From NCBI RefSeq assembly GCF_030433685.1, contig NZ_JAROCF010000001.1, positions 2,852,001-2,916,000 on the forward strand: a DNA stretch of 64,000 nucleotides. Reading direction: 5' to 3'. The translations under genes were made by a program, and so were the position numbers. This DNA is from Leifsonia williamsii (lineage in GTDB: Bacteria > Actinomycetota > Actinomycetes > Actinomycetales > Microbacteriaceae). Under the pieces are notes generated by a model. The model had not been told where the DNA came from, did no database searches, and was given only the letters and a program-made list of their open reading frames with translations. Shown one piece after another: positions 47,862 through 57,104 of this stretch (within the stretch, counting starts at the first letter, position 1; each line of letters opens with the position of its first letter).

Positions 47862-48431
47862 TCAGCCCTTCGGCCACGCCTCCGCGAGGGCGGCGCGCAC
47901 CTCGCCGAGCAGCTGCGGCAGCGCCTTCGTCTTCGCGATGATCGGGAAGAAGTTCGCGTCCTGCGCCCACCGCGGCACGATGTGCTGGTGGAGGTGGGAG
48001 GCGATCCCGGCTCCGGCGATCGCGCCCTGATTCATGCCGATGTTGAAGCCGTCGTTGTGCGAGACCTCGCGGATGACCCGCATGGCGGTCTGCGTCATGC
48101 TCCCGATCTCGGCCACCTCCTCCGGCGTCGCCTCGTCGTAGAGGGCGATGTGACGGTACGGGCAGACCAGCAGGTGGCCGCTGTTGTACGGGAACAGGTT
48201 GAGCAGCGCGAAGGCGTGCTCGCCGCGGGCGACGATCAGCGCGTCCTCGTCGCTCAGGGTCGGCGCGACGCAGAACGGGCAGCCCTCGTGGCCGGGGTCG
48301 GCCTGCTGGATGTAGACCATGCGGTGCGGGGTCCACAGCCGCTGGAACTCGTCCGGCACGCCGACGAGGTACGACGGGTCGTCGACGCGGACGGGCTCCT
48401 CGCCCGCTGCGCCGGCGCCGCCGTCACCCAC
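47862..48431 (-). CDS. HIT-family hydrolase / AP4A phosphorylase-like
   Basis: A 189-residue HIT protein of the actinobacterial type represented by mycobacterial Rv2613c (diadenosine tetraphosphate phosphorylase). CPFCVAPTLSDEDALIVARG gives the CxxC zinc site, LNLFPYNSGHLLVCPYRHIA the middle, and HLHQHIVPRW the histidine triad. The GTG at 48431 is two bases past the thrS stop; the gene is translated with thrS. In mycobacteria this pair is followed by pgsA and PIM-synthesis genes, which are absent here. It is convergent with pdxR, seven bases apart. Confidence 0.85.
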   Translation of the reverse strand: MGDGGAGAAGEEPVRVDDPSYLVGVPDEFQRLWTPHRMVYIQQADPGHEGCPFCVAPTLSDEDALIVARGEHAFALLNLFPYNSGHLLVCPYRHIALYDEATPEEVAEIGSMTQTAMRVIREVSHNDGFNIGMNQGAIAGAGIASHLHQHIVPRWAQDANFFPIIAKTKALPQLLGEVRAALAEAWPKG

Positions 48432-48433
48432 CG

Positions 48434-50398
48434 TCAGTCCTCCCACGCGGTGTCGACCAGCTCGTGGCTGCGGATGCTCGACACGATCCGCTCGATCGCC
48501 TCGTCCACGGTCACGCCGTTGCGCTGCGTGCCGTCGCGGAAGCGGAAGCTGACGGTGCCGTTCGAGGCGTCCTCCTCGCCGACGATGAGCTGGAAGGGGA
48601 CCTTCGCCTTGGTGTGCGTGCGGATCTTCTTCTGCATGCGGTCGTCGGAGTGGTCGACCTCCGCCCGGACGCCTTGCGCCTTCAGCCGCGAGATGACGTC
48701 GTCGAGGAACGGCGCGTACTGGTCGGCGACGGGGATGCCGACGACCTGCACCGGCGACAGCCACACCGGGAACGCGCCCGCGTAGTGCTCCAGCAGGATC
48801 GCGAAGAACCGCTCGATCGAGCCGAGCAGCGCGCGGTGGATCATCACCGGCTGCTTGCGCGTGCCGTCGGCCGCGTTGTACTCGAGCTCGAACAGCTCCG
48901 GCTGGTTGAAGTCGAGCTGCACGGTCGAGAGCTGCCAGGTGCGGCCGATCGCGTCGCGCGCCTGCACCGAGATCTTCGGCCCGTAGAACGCCGCCCCGCC
49001 CGGGTCGTCCACGAGCTCCAGCCCGGAGTCGACCGCGACCTCGCGAAGGGTCTCCGTCGCGGTCTCCCAGACCTCGTCGCTGCCGACGGACTTCTCCGGG
49101 TCCCTCGTGGACAGCTCGAGGTAGAAGTCGGTCAGGCCGTAGCCGCGCAGCGTCTCGAGCACGAACTCCAGCTGCCGGGCGACCTCGTCCTTGACCTGGT
49201 CGTCGGTGACGTAGATGTGCGCGTCGTCCTGCGTCAGGCCGCGCACGCGGGTGAGACCCGAGAGCGTGCCGGACTTCTCGTACCGGTACACGGTGCCGAA
49301 CTCCGAGAGGCGCAGGGGCAGCTCGCGGTAGCTGCGGCCGCGGGCGCGGAAGATCAGGTTGTGCATCGGGCAGTTCATCGGCTTGAGGTAGTAGTCCTGC
49401 CCCTGCCGGGTGATGTTGCCCTCGGCGTCGCGCTCCTCGTCGAGGTGCATCGGGGGGAACATGCCCTCCTTGTACCAGTTGAGGTGCTGGCTGGTCTCGA
49501 AGAGGTGCGCCTTGGTGATGTGTGGCGTGTTGACCAGCTCGTAGCCGTTCGCGATCAGGCGATCGCGCATGTAGTCCTCGATCTCCTTGCGGATGATGCC
49601 GCCCCTGGGGTGGAACACTGCGAGGCCGGAGCCGATCTCGTCGGGGAAGGAGAACAGGTCGAGCTCGGCGCCGAGCTTGCGGTGGTCGCGCTTGGCGGCC
49701 TCCTCCATCCGGGTCTGATAGGCCCGCAGCTCGTCCTTGCTGGGCCAGGCCGTGCCGTAGATGCGCTGCAGCTGCGGGTTCTTCTCGGACCCGCGCCAGT
49801 AGGCCGCGGCGACGCGGGTGAGCGCCCAGCCGTTGCCGATCATGCGGGTGTTCGGGAGGTGCGGGCCGCGGCAGAGATCCTTCCAGACCGTCTCGCCGGT
49901 CTTCGGGTCGACGTTGTCGTAGATGGTCAGCTCGCCGGAACCGACCTCCACCGACTCGTCTGCGGTCTCGGCGCTCGAGCCCTTGAGGCCGATCAGCTCG
50001 AGCTTGTACGGCTCGTTCGCGAGCTCGGCGCGCGCCTCATCGTCGGTGACGACCCGGCGGATGAACCGCTGGCCCGCGCGCACGATGCGCGACATCTCCT
50101 TGTCGAGCGCCTTGAGGTCCTCCGGGGTGAAGGGCTCGGCGACGTCGAAGTCGTAGTAGAAGCCGTCGGTGATGGGCGGGCCGATGCCGAGCTTCGCCTC
50201 GGGGTTGATCGCCTGAACCGCCTGCGCGAGCACGTGCGCGGTGGAGTGGCGGAGGATGCTCAGCCCGTCGGGCGAGTCGATGGTGACCGGCTCCACGACG
50301 TCGGCCTCGGTGACCGTGGTCGCGAGGTCCTTCAGCTCGCCGTTGACGCGCATCGCGACAACGGAACGGTCGGTGAAGAGCTCGAAGCCGTCGGCCAC
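48434..50398 (-). CDS. thrS: Threonyl-tRNA synthetase
   Basis: Charges tRNA-Thr; the N2-type editing region ([14 protein letters not shown], the conserved His pair) hydrolyses Ser-tRNA-Thr. At 654 residues it is normal size: shortened TGS domain at the N-terminus, class II core with motif 2 region [19 protein letters not shown], zinc ligand in [11 protein letters not shown], and a C-terminal anticodon-binding domain. I chose GTG 50398 ([20 protein letters not shown]) because AGGAG lies seven bases upstream; the frame is open further but non-homologous. No T-box leader is visible. Confidence 0.96.
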   Translation of the reverse strand: MADGFELFTDRSVVAMRVNGELKDLATTVTEADVVEPVTIDSPDGLSILRHSTAHVLAQAVQAINPEAKLGIGPPITDGFYYDFDVAEPFTPEDLKALDKEMSRIVRAGQRFIRRVVTDDEARAELANEPYKLELIGLKGSSAETADESVEVGSGELTIYDNVDPKTGETVWKDLCRGPHLPNTRMIGNGWALTRVAAAYWRGSEKNPQLQRIYGTAWPSKDELRAYQTRMEEAAKRDHRKLGAELDLFSFPDEIGSGLAVFHPRGGIIRKEIEDYMRDRLIANGYELVNTPHITKAHLFETSQHLNWYKEGMFPPMHLDEERDAEGNITRQGQDYYLKPMNCPMHNLIFRARGRSYRELPLRLSEFGTVYRYEKSGTLSGLTRVRGLTQDDAHIYVTDDQVKDEVARQLEFVLETLRGYGLTDFYLELSTRDPEKSVGSDEVWETATETLREVAVDSGLELVDDPGGAAFYGPKISVQARDAIGRTWQLSTVQLDFNQPELFELEYNAADGTRKQPVMIHRALLGSIERFFAILLEHYAGAFPVWLSPVQVVGIPVADQYAPFLDDVISRLKAQGVRAEVDHSDDRMQKKIRTHTKAKVPFQLIVGEEDASNGTVSFRFRDGTQRNGVTVDEAIERIVSSIRSHELVDTAWED

Positions 50399-50438
50399 CT
50401 GTCCACTCCTAGGTGTTGTGATGAAAGGGAACGGGACA

Positions 50439-50444
50439 ACTCTA
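50439..50444 (-). promoter_or_regulatory. Candidate -10 element for thrS
   Basis: TAGAGT (minus strand), 40 bases before the thrS GTG in the 211-base divergent gap with the muramidase gene. No clear -35. Confidence 0.3.
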
Positions 50445-50539
50445 TCGAGCCGGCAGCGCCTCCCGCCCCGCTCAGTGCCCTCCGCCCCAGTCATGGGGAC
50501 GCGCGAACACGGATACCCCACCAGTCCACCCCTTACGGG

Positions 50540-50545
50540 TAGACT
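50540..50545 (+). promoter_or_regulatory. Candidate -10 element for the muramidase gene
   Basis: TAGACT in GGGTAGACTCC, 65 bases before the muramidase ATG. The hexamer is identical to those before fmt, rpsD and pdxR. No clear -35 in the GC-rich upstream bases. Confidence 0.35.
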
Positions 50546-50609
50546 CCACCCACCTCCGCACGAACGTGCACCTTCTCGCCGACCACGCCACCGCCCGGAG
50601 AATCCCCGC

Positions 50610-52967
50610 ATGATGAAGAAGACCGCACTCGCCACCATCGTCGTGGCCGCAGTGCTCGCCGTCACGGTCGGCGCGCCCGCGTACGCAGACGAACCCACCC
50701 CCGACTCCGCCCCTGCGGCGACCGCGACACCGACCCCGTCGCCGTCCGCCGACCAGGGAGCGCCCGCCGAGCCGGCCGCGCCGGCCGCCGCCGACCCCGC
50801 GCCGACCGCCGATCCGGCGGACCCCGCGACGCCGACGGCTCCCGCCGACCCGGCTCCGACCGCCGAGCCGACGCCGACGCCGGCCACCGGCACCGCGGTC
50901 CCCGGCGCCGACGCCGCGCCCGAGGCCGCCAGCGATGCCGACCCGTCGCTCGACGTGATGGACGCGGCCGGCAACCACACCATGGGCTCCACCATCCCCG
51001 ACAGCGACCCCGCCTCGCCGAAGCAGCGCAAGGCCGGCGTCGTGCAGCCGTTCCTCGGCGTGAGCGGCATCCTCGGCCAGGACGTCAGCGGCTGGCAGGA
51101 GAACGTCAACTGGCCGGCGCAGTGGGCGGCAGGGTCCCGCTTCGCGTACGTGAAGGCGACCGAGGGCACGACCTACTTCAGCCGCAACCAGTTCGCCCAG
51201 CAGTACAACGGTTCTGCCAGCGTCGGCATGTTCCGCGGCGCGTACCACTTCGCCAACCCGAGCACCGCGCCGGGTGACGCCGCCGCCGAGGCGCGCTGGT
51301 TCGTCGCGAACGGCGGAGGCTGGTCGCCCGACGGCCGCACCCTCCCGCCGCTGCTCGACATCGAGTACGGCAACGCCTCCCAGGGCGGCACCTGCTGGGG
51401 CATGTCGGCCGGGGCGATGACCTCGTGGATCCGCGAGTTCGTCACCACCATGCGGTCGCTGACCGGCATCAACCCGGCCATCTACACGACGACCAACTGG
51501 TGGAACACCTGCACCGGCTCCAACAACACCTTCGGCGCCTACCCGATGTTCGTCGCCCGCTACGGCACGAACACCCCTGGCACGCTGCCGGCCGGCTGGC
51601 TGAACTGGACGATCTGGCAGTTCCAGGCGGCCGGGACGCTCGCCGGTGACCAGGACATCTTCAACGGCGACATCGCGCTGCTGCGTCAGTACGCGCTCAA
51701 CGGCACGAGCATGCCGCCGACCGGCGTCTTCGACACGGCGACCGTCGCCAAGAGCGGACCGTTCACGGTCACCGGGTGGGCCTTCGACCAGGCCAACGTC
51801 GCGGCCGCGGTGAAGGTGCGGATCGAATGGAACACCCCCTCCGGGATCCGGACGACCACCGTCTCCGCCAACGCGAGCCGGCCCGACGTCGGGGCGGCGT
51901 ATCCGGGCGTCGGCAACAACCACGGCTTCACCACGACGGCCCCGTGGGCCGGCAACGGACAGTACCGCGCCTGCCTGACGGCACTCGGCGTCGCGACCTC
52001 CGGCGCCCGCAACCTCTCGCTCGGCTGCAAGGCGGCCTTCGTGTCCGACGCCATCGCCTCGGCGCCGGCGTCGAAGCGCGTGGCCGGCTCGGACCGGTTC
52101 GAGACCGCTGTCGCGACCTCCAAGGCGTCGTTCCCGACGGCCGGCGTGCCGGTCGCGTACGTCGCCTCGGGTCTCGACTTCCCGGACGCGCTGGCCGCGG
52201 CTCCCGCCGCCGCCAAGCAGAAGGGCCCGGTCCTCCTCAGCACGGCCGTCTCCATCCCGCAGAGCACGCTGAACGAGCTCAAGCGGGTGAAGCCGTCGCG
52301 CATCGTCGTGGTCGGCGGTGAGAAGGCGATCAGCGCCTCCGCGTACCGGCAGCTCACCGGGCTCGCCGCGTCCGTCGTCCGCGTGGGCGGCGGCGACCGC
52401 TACGAGACGTCGCGCAAGCTCGCCGACTTCGCCTTCCCGTCGTCCGGCGGCGCGTACGTGGCGACCGGCTGGGGCTTCGCCGACTCGCTCGCCGCCGGAC
52501 CGGTGGCGGCGAAGCGGGGCCAGCCGCTCATCCTCGTGGACGGCGCCAAGCTCGACGCAGGCACGTCCTCCTACCTCTCGGGGCGCTCGATGCGCTCGCT
52601 GACGGTGGTCGGCGGCACCTCGGTGATCTCGGGAGGCTGGGCCTCCGCTGCCTCGGCGGCCGGCTTCAGCGTGACCCGCGTCGGCGGCAGCGACCGCTTC
52701 GAGACGAGCGCCAAGCTGGCCTCCACGGCGTTCCCGTCCAACGGGGCGAAGAACGTGTACCTCGCGTCCGGCCTCAACTTCCCCGACGCCCTGGTGGCGG
52801 CCGCCGCCGCGGGCGCCGCGACGAAGCCGCTGATGCTCGCCGTCGGCACGTGCGTGCCCCGCTCGGTGGGCGACCAATTCGTGCGGCTCGGCACCACCTC
52901 CATGCAGGTCACCGGCGGCACGACCGTGCTGAACAAGGACGTCGACCAGCTGGCGGTCTGCTACTAG
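50610..52967 (+). CDS. Secreted GH25 muramidase with three cell-wall-binding (CWB2) repeats
   Basis: A 785-residue secreted peptidoglycan hydrolase. Residues 1-26 are a Sec signal peptide ([12 protein letters not shown]...AYA). Residues 28-110 are an Ala/Pro/Thr/Asp linker. The GH25 domain (about 155-360) has [22 protein letters not shown] and the catalytic acidic strand LLDIEYGN (Asp250, Glu252). A middle beta-rich domain (about 375-475) contains [15 protein letters not shown]. Three CWB2 repeats (about 488-580, 590-680, 688-785) each open with a (V)xGxDR(F/Y)ET(A/S) motif and bind secondary wall polymers. It cleaves the glycan strand, probably for wall remodelling or against other bacteria. 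The start has GGAG nine bases upstream. Confidence 0.9.
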   Translation: MMKKTALATIVVAAVLAVTVGAPAYADEPTPDSAPAATATPTPSPSADQGAPAEPAAPAAADPAPTADPADPATPTAPADPAPTAEPTPTPATGTAVPGADAAPEAASDADPSLDVMDAAGNHTMGSTIPDSDPASPKQRKAGVVQPFLGVSGILGQDVSGWQENVNWPAQWAAGSRFAYVKATEGTTYFSRNQFAQQYNGSASVGMFRGAYHFANPSTAPGDAAAEARWFVANGGGWSPDGRTLPPLLDIEYGNASQGGTCWGMSAGAMTSWIREFVTTMRSLTGINPAIYTTTNWWNTCTGSNNTFGAYPMFVARYGTNTPGTLPAGWLNWTIWQFQAAGTLAGDQDIFNGDIALLRQYALNGTSMPPTGVFDTATVAKSGPFTVTGWAFDQANVAAAVKVRIEWNTPSGIRTTTVSANASRPDVGAAYPGVGNNHGFTTTAPWAGNGQYRACLTALGVATSGARNLSLGCKAAFVSDAIASAPASKRVAGSDRFETAVATSKASFPTAGVPVAYVASGLDFPDALAAAPAAAKQKGPVLLSTAVSIPQSTLNELKRVKPSRIVVVGGEKAISASAYRQLTGLAASVVRVGGGDRYETSRKLADFAFPSSGGAYVATGWGFADSLAAGPVAAKRGQPLILVDGAKLDAGTSSYLSGRSMRSLTVVGGTSVISGGWASAASAAGFSVTRVGGSDRFETSAKLASTAFPSNGAKNVYLASGLNFPDALVAAAAAGAATKPLMLAVGTCVPRSVGDQFVRLGTTSMQVTGGTTVLNKDVDQLAVCY

Positions 52968-52980
52968 ACGGATCGGCTGC

Positions 52981-53018
52981 AACGGGCCCCGGCGTGCGCG
53001 AGCGCGACGGGGCCCGTT
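52981..53018 (+). terminator. Terminator after the muramidase gene
   Basis: AACGGGCCCCG (52981-52991) pairs perfectly with CGGGGCCCGTT (53008-53018), an 11-bp stem with a 16-base loop, 13 bases after the stop. It is immediately before the ribosome binding site of the DUF1990 gene. Confidence 0.7.
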
Positions 53019-53038
53019 CCGTTCGGAGGAGGTGTCCT

Positions 53039-53512
53039 GTGACCATGCCGTCGGCGCCCGTGTGGGGTGCGAGCGATGCGGCGTTCCGCCTGTCGGAGGT
53101 CTCGGCCGTCATCGGTCGCGGTGACGACTGCTGGCGACGTGCCGCCCACGACGTGCTGCGGTGGCGGGTGAAGACGCGCAGCGGCTTCCAGGTCGACGAC
53201 CAAGGGCCGGTGCAGGCGGGACAGCATCTGCTGATCCGGGCGCGCGTCCTGGGTGTCACCATCGTCGAGCCGGTGGAGGTGGTGGCCGTGGTCGAGGAGC
53301 ACGACCGGGTCGGTTTCTCGTACCGCACCCTGCCCGGGCATCCCGTGGACGGCGAAGAGGCGTTCATCGTGCACCGCGAGGAGGCCGGGGAGGTCGTGCT
53401 CACCGTGCGCTCGCTCACCAAGCGGGCGCCGCAGCAGCCGTGGCGGGCGCTGCATCCGCTGCTCCGGGTCGCGCAGCGGGTGGCCCGGCGGCGGTACCTG
53501 CGGGCGCTCTGA
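53039..53512 (+). CDS. DUF1990 family protein
   Basis: A 157-residue soluble protein matching the DUF1990 pattern: an N-terminal strand-helix (FRLSEVSAVIGRGDDCWRRA) then HDVLRWRVKTRSGF, LLIRARVLGVTIVEPVEVV, a RVGFSYRTLPGHPVDGEEAF core and an EVVLTVRSLTKRAP strand. Start GTG 53039 is behind an excellent GGAGGAGG. Function of the family is unknown; it is often predicted to be a lipid- or small-ligand-binding fold. The muramidase terminator lies just upstream, and the gene is convergent with the membrane protein at 53548. Confidence 0.85.
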   Translation: MTMPSAPVWGASDAAFRLSEVSAVIGRGDDCWRRAAHDVLRWRVKTRSGFQVDDQGPVQAGQHLLIRARVLGVTIVEPVEVVAVVEEHDRVGFSYRTLPGHPVDGEEAFIVHREEAGEVVLTVRSLTKRAPQQPWRALHPLLRVAQRVARRRYLRAL

Positions 53513-53536
53513 GGCGCGGGCCGGCCGCGGTGCCGC

Positions 53537-53558
53537 TCAGCCGCCGGTCAGCCGCCGG
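53537..53558. repeat. 11-bp tandem duplication across a stop codon
   Basis: TCAGCCGCCGG is repeated head-to-tail at 53537-53547 and 53548-53558. On the minus strand it copies the last codons and TGA stop of the membrane-protein gene. The second stop is out of frame with the first. It lies in the 35-base gap between two convergent genes. Confidence 0.7.
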
Positions 53559-54090
53559 TGGGCGGCTCCATCGGCGTGATGGTCATCGTGCCGCTGCCGA
53601 ACGGGAACGGGAAGAACACGGTGCCGTCGGTCGGAGCAGGCGACACGAAGATCCACACGGTCGCAATCACCATCGACACGACCGCGATGGCGACGACGAG
53701 GATGGTGGCGCGGTTGAGCGTCCGCAGCGCGCGGTCGAGGTCGGTCGCCCGGGCCGCCCGGGTCACCGCGACGATCACGGTGACCGCGATGGCGAGGTAG
53801 ACGACCGGGCTCGGGTGCAGGGTGGCCTGGAAGCACTGCGGTGCGACATCCGTGGGATCGCCCGCGGCGTCCACGTAGCCGTCGGCGGAGAAACCGCCAG
53901 GGCAGCTGCCCTTCGAGCCGCTCAGGGTGGAGTAGACGACCGCGGCACCGAGCGCCCAGAGCAGCAGGGTGCGGGCGCGCCGGAGTAGTGGAGCGGCGGG
54001 CAGCGGAGCAGCCGCCAGTTGCGTGGTCGGCGGCGGCTGCATGAGTGTCTCCGCGGCGTCCTGCTGCTCAGCCTGCGCGTCCTCCGCCAT
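53548..54090 (-). CDS. Hypothetical two-helix membrane protein
   Basis: A 180-residue protein with no recognised family. A hydrophilic N-terminus rich in Ala/Gln/Pro is followed by helix 1 (about 40-56, TLLLWALGAAVVYSTL), an extracytoplasmic loop with Cys pairs (CPGGFSADGYVDAAGDPTDV; PQCFQATL), then helices at VVYLAIAVTVIVAVTRAA and ATILVVAIAVVSMVIATVWI. I chose ATG 54090 for its GGAGGGGGAG ribosome binding site over an ATG 36 bases upstream. It lies just after the FGGY kinase gene but 73 bases away, so it may be a separate unit. Confidence 0.6.
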   Translation of the reverse strand: MAEDAQAEQQDAAETLMQPPPTTQLAAAPLPAAPLLRRARTLLLWALGAAVVYSTLSGSKGSCPGGFSADGYVDAAGDPTDVAPQCFQATLHPSPVVYLAIAVTVIVAVTRAARATDLDRALRTLNRATILVVAIAVVSMVIATVWIFVSPAPTDGTVFFPFPFGSGTMTITPMEPPTGG

Positions 54091-54163
54091 CGGCTCCCCC
54101 TCCGCTCGATGGTGCCATCCTGGCACAGGAGCAGGGCGCGGCGGCGCGGTGCGGCCCCCGGGT

Positions 54164-55582
54164 TCAGTCGACCGCGCTGTCGCTCAGCTCCTCGCTCAGT
54201 GCGCGGACGCCCTCGCGCGCGCGGCGGTGCAGCGGGCGCAGACGCGCGTACTCCCCCGCATCCGACGATGGCAGGACCGGGTCCGTGAGCCGGACCATCG
54301 CATCGAGCGCGACGTCCCAGCCGGCGTGCATCCCCGACCCCACTGCGGCGCACACGGCGGCGCCGAGGCCGGCGGCGTCGTCCAGGGCGGCGCGTCGCAC
54401 CGGCCGTCCGGTGACATCGGCAACCAGTTGCGGCAGGACCCGCGAGCGGGCGCCGCCGCCCGTGACCAGCACCTCCGTGAAGGCACTCCCCAGCTCCGCC
54501 GCCATGGCGTCGGCGTTGTCCGCCATCTCGAACGCGATCCCCTCCAGGATGGCGCGGTAGACGTGGGCGCGACCCTGCGCTCCGGAGAAGCCCAGCAACG
54601 CGCCGCGACGGCCGGGATGGTCGGCCGGAGCGAGCCAGTCCAGCACCGCCCGGACGCCATCGCTCCCCGGCGGCAGCAGCGCCGCCTCCCGGTCGAGCTC
54701 CGCCTCCAGGTCGTACATGGCGTCGTCGCGCGGCCCGGCGCCCTGCAGCAGCGACCGGAACCAGCTCACCGTCCACATCCCGCGCCGGATCCCCCCGCTC
54801 TCCGCCAGGTACTGCCCCGGACGGGAGCCGAAGTTGACCCAGTGCGCGGCCCCGCCACCCGGCGCCGCCGCGACGGTCATCGAGGAGATGTAGGTGCCCA
54901 GCGAGAGGAGCAGCTGGTCCGGACGCGCCAGCCCGGCGCCCAGCGCCTCCACCGCCTTGTCGTTGGCCGTGGCGAACACCGGCACGCCCGGCGGCAGACC
55001 CGTGGCCGCAGCGGCGGCCTCCGTCACGGTGCCGAGCCGGTCCCCCGGGTCGACGAGGTCGAACAGCAGCTCGCGCGGCATCCCGGTGGCCTGGTACGCC
55101 GACGGATCGTCGGACCACCGCCAGGTCGTCTGGTCGATCGGCCAGACGCCCTGGTAGTTGGCCGCGGTGTCGACGAAGCGTCCGGTGAGGCGATGCGCGA
55201 TGTAGCCGGAGGAGGTGGTGACCCGCGCGACCCGGGGGTCGTCGTGCCGGTAGGGGCGGCCGACCCGCTCGTCCATCCAGCTCAGCAGCGGCTCCGCCAG
55301 GTCGCCGCTCTCCGTGAGCAGTGCGCGGCAGAACCGGATCGTGCAGAGCCCGACACCCACGATGCGGGACGGGTCGCCCTCGAAGCGGTCGAGGGCGATC
55401 CGGCAGGCCGCGGCGATCGAGGTCCACACGTCGTCGTCGGGATGCACGGCCCGGCCGGGGCCGGGATGCCGATACGGCAGCAGTCCGACCCTCGCCGACG
55501 CATGCACGACGCCGCGCTCGTCGACGACGAGCACCTTCGTGCTCTGCGAGCCGTTGTCGATGGCGACGACGTACGAGGTCAC
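54164..55582 (-). CDS. FGGY-family carbohydrate kinase
   Basis: ATP-dependent kinase of the xylulokinase/glycerol-kinase superfamily, 472 residues. VVAIDNGSQSTKVLVVDERG is the N-terminal phosphate-1 region, IDQTTWRWSDDP and FATANDKAVEALGAGL lie between the lobes, LSLGTYISSMT is the phosphate-2 region and EVLVTGGGARSRVLPQLVAD the adenosine motif. The sugar or polyol substrate cannot be assigned. GTG 55582 overlaps the FAD-oxidase stop (GTGA), so it is the last gene of the accessory operon and is translated in step with that enzyme. Confidence 0.9.
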   Translation of the reverse strand: MTSYVVAIDNGSQSTKVLVVDERGVVHASARVGLLPYRHPGPGRAVHPDDDVWTSIAAACRIALDRFEGDPSRIVGVGLCTIRFCRALLTESGDLAEPLLSWMDERVGRPYRHDDPRVARVTTSSGYIAHRLTGRFVDTAANYQGVWPIDQTTWRWSDDPSAYQATGMPRELLFDLVDPGDRLGTVTEAAAAATGLPPGVPVFATANDKAVEALGAGLARPDQLLLSLGTYISSMTVAAAPGGGAAHWVNFGSRPGQYLAESGGIRRGMWTVSWFRSLLQGAGPRDDAMYDLEAELDREAALLPPGSDGVRAVLDWLAPADHPGRRGALLGFSGAQGRAHVYRAILEGIAFEMADNADAMAAELGSAFTEVLVTGGGARSRVLPQLVADVTGRPVRRAALDDAAGLGAAVCAAVGSGMHAGWDVALDAMVRLTDPVLPSSDAGEYARLRPLHRRAREGVRALSEELSDSAVD

Positions 55583-57063
55583 GCGTCCGCGCCCTCCGGC
55601 GCCGCGGCGAGCGGGAGGATGGTACCGGGGTTCATGATCCCGTTCGGGTCCAGCGCCGCCTTGAGCCGCACGAGCAGCTCGTAGGCGGAGCCGTGCTCCT
55701 CGGCGGTCCAGTCGGTGCGGTACTTGCCGATGCCGTGGTGGTGCACCATGGAGCCGCCCAGCCGCAGCGCCTCCTCCACGATGATGGCGTTGAGGGGCTT
55801 GTGGTAGAGCTCGATCTCGTCGCGGGGCTCGCAGCGGATGTCGTAGTCGTACACGAAGTACAGGTTGGTGCCGGTCTGGTAGCTGTGCGAGGAGTGCGCG
55901 CCGAGCATGGTGAGATCGGCAGCCCGGTCGAAGGTGGTCCGGATGCGGTCCATCACCGCCGTGTACAGCGCGTCCACGCGGGACCAGTCGATGGAGACCT
56001 CGGTCGTGTACCCCAGATGATTCGTCTCGAGCATCTGGCGCTTCTCGGCGTCGATCTTGTCCTGCCCCCAGTTGAGCTGGTCGAACCACGTCCGGATGCG
56101 CTCGTCCGGGACCCGCTGGAACAGCGGCTCGGTGAACAGCTCCTCGATCGCGTCGGCGGTGGCGTCCGCCAGGCGGCGCGGCCCCTCGGCGACCAGGACG
56201 ACGACGTTCTTGCCGTCGGAGACGTCCGCGAAGTGCTGCCGGGCGTCCTCCGGCGAGTACAAGCGGCAGACGGAGGGGCGGTAGCCCTCGGCGATCAGCT
56301 CGCGCAGGGCGTCCACCCCGGCCGCGAAGTCATCGGTCAGGAAGCCGAAGAAGCGGTAGTTCTCCGGCTGGAACCGGAACACCTTCACGGTGACCTCGGT
56401 GATGAAGAACAGCGCGCCCTCGTTGCCGATGACGAGGTGCCGCAGGTCGGGGCCGGCCGCACGGCGCGGCACGTTCTTGATCCGCGTGATGGTGCCGTCG
56501 GCGAGCACCGCCTCCAGTCCCACCACCATGTCCTCGATGCCGCCGTAGAGCGTCGAGAACTGCCCGATCGACCGGGTGGCGGTGAGGCCGCCGTACTGCG
56601 CCAGCGGCTTCGACTGGGGCGAGTGGCCGGTGGTCAGCCCGCGCTCGCGCAGCTCGTCCTCCAGCCGCTGCAGCGGGACGCCGCACTGCACGGTGACCAT
56701 CAGGTCGGTCTCGTTCACCGACAGCACCGCGTCCATCCGCGAACCGTCGAGGACGATGGAGTCGGCGATCACCGTCTCCAGACCGCCCTCGGTGGCGGTG
56801 CGGCCGGTGCGCGGGACGACGGCGACGCGGTTCTCGTCGGCGAAGCGGAGCACGGTCGAGACGTCGTCCGTCGAGCGCGGGTAGGCGATCGCCGCGGGGA
56901 ACGGCCCGTCGAAGATGCCGTGCACGGCCGTGTACTTCTTGAAGCGGTCGACGCTGGCCTCGCGGAGCGCGGCCTCGTCGGTGTCGACCTGAGCGGCGCC
57001 GAGGAGCGCGGTCAGGCGCTCGGCGATCTGCTCTCGGGAGAGGGCGGAGCGGGAAGCGGGCAT
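55579..57063 (-). CDS. FAD-linked oxidase resembling alkyl-DHAP synthase
   Basis: A 494-residue flavoprotein with an N-terminal FAD_binding_4 domain (YPRSTDDVSTVLRFADEN; VVPRTGRTATEGGLET) and a C-terminal FAD-oxidase_C-like domain. The C-terminal HHHGIGKYRTDW matches the active-site histidine segment of alkyldihydroxyacetonephosphate synthase better than glycolate oxidase or lactate dehydrogenase. It may oxidise a 2-hydroxyacid, or condense or cleave at a ketose-phosphate; the product of the adjacent kinase would fit as substrate. Start ATG 57063; SDR gene upstream (41-base gap). Confidence 0.82.
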   Translation of the reverse strand: MPASRSALSREQIAERLTALLGAAQVDTDEAALREASVDRFKKYTAVHGIFDGPFPAAIAYPRSTDDVSTVLRFADENRVAVVPRTGRTATEGGLETVIADSIVLDGSRMDAVLSVNETDLMVTVQCGVPLQRLEDELRERGLTTGHSPQSKPLAQYGGLTATRSIGQFSTLYGGIEDMVVGLEAVLADGTITRIKNVPRRAAGPDLRHLVIGNEGALFFITEVTVKVFRFQPENYRFFGFLTDDFAAGVDALRELIAEGYRPSVCRLYSPEDARQHFADVSDGKNVVVLVAEGPRRLADATADAIEELFTEPLFQRVPDERIRTWFDQLNWGQDKIDAEKRQMLETNHLGYTTEVSIDWSRVDALYTAVMDRIRTTFDRAADLTMLGAHSSHSYQTGTNLYFVYDYDIRCEPRDEIELYHKPLNAIIVEEALRLGGSMVHHHGIGKYRTDWTAEEHGSAYELLVRLKAALDPNGIMNPGTILPLAAAPEGADA

Positions 57064-57104
57064 GGATCGGTTCCTTGCGTTCGGGAGCGGATGGTCGGGG
57101 TGCG

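Noticed and set aside
47850..47872. Bidirectional terminator between pdxR and the HIT gene
   Set aside because: Only AAGGG/CCCTT-scale pairing over a few bases, partly inside the coding end. Too weak to call.
50399..50609. T-box leader before thrS (also considered before alaS at 29357-29401)
   Set aside because: No T-box sequence, specifier loop or antiterminator; the gaps are too short or unstructured.
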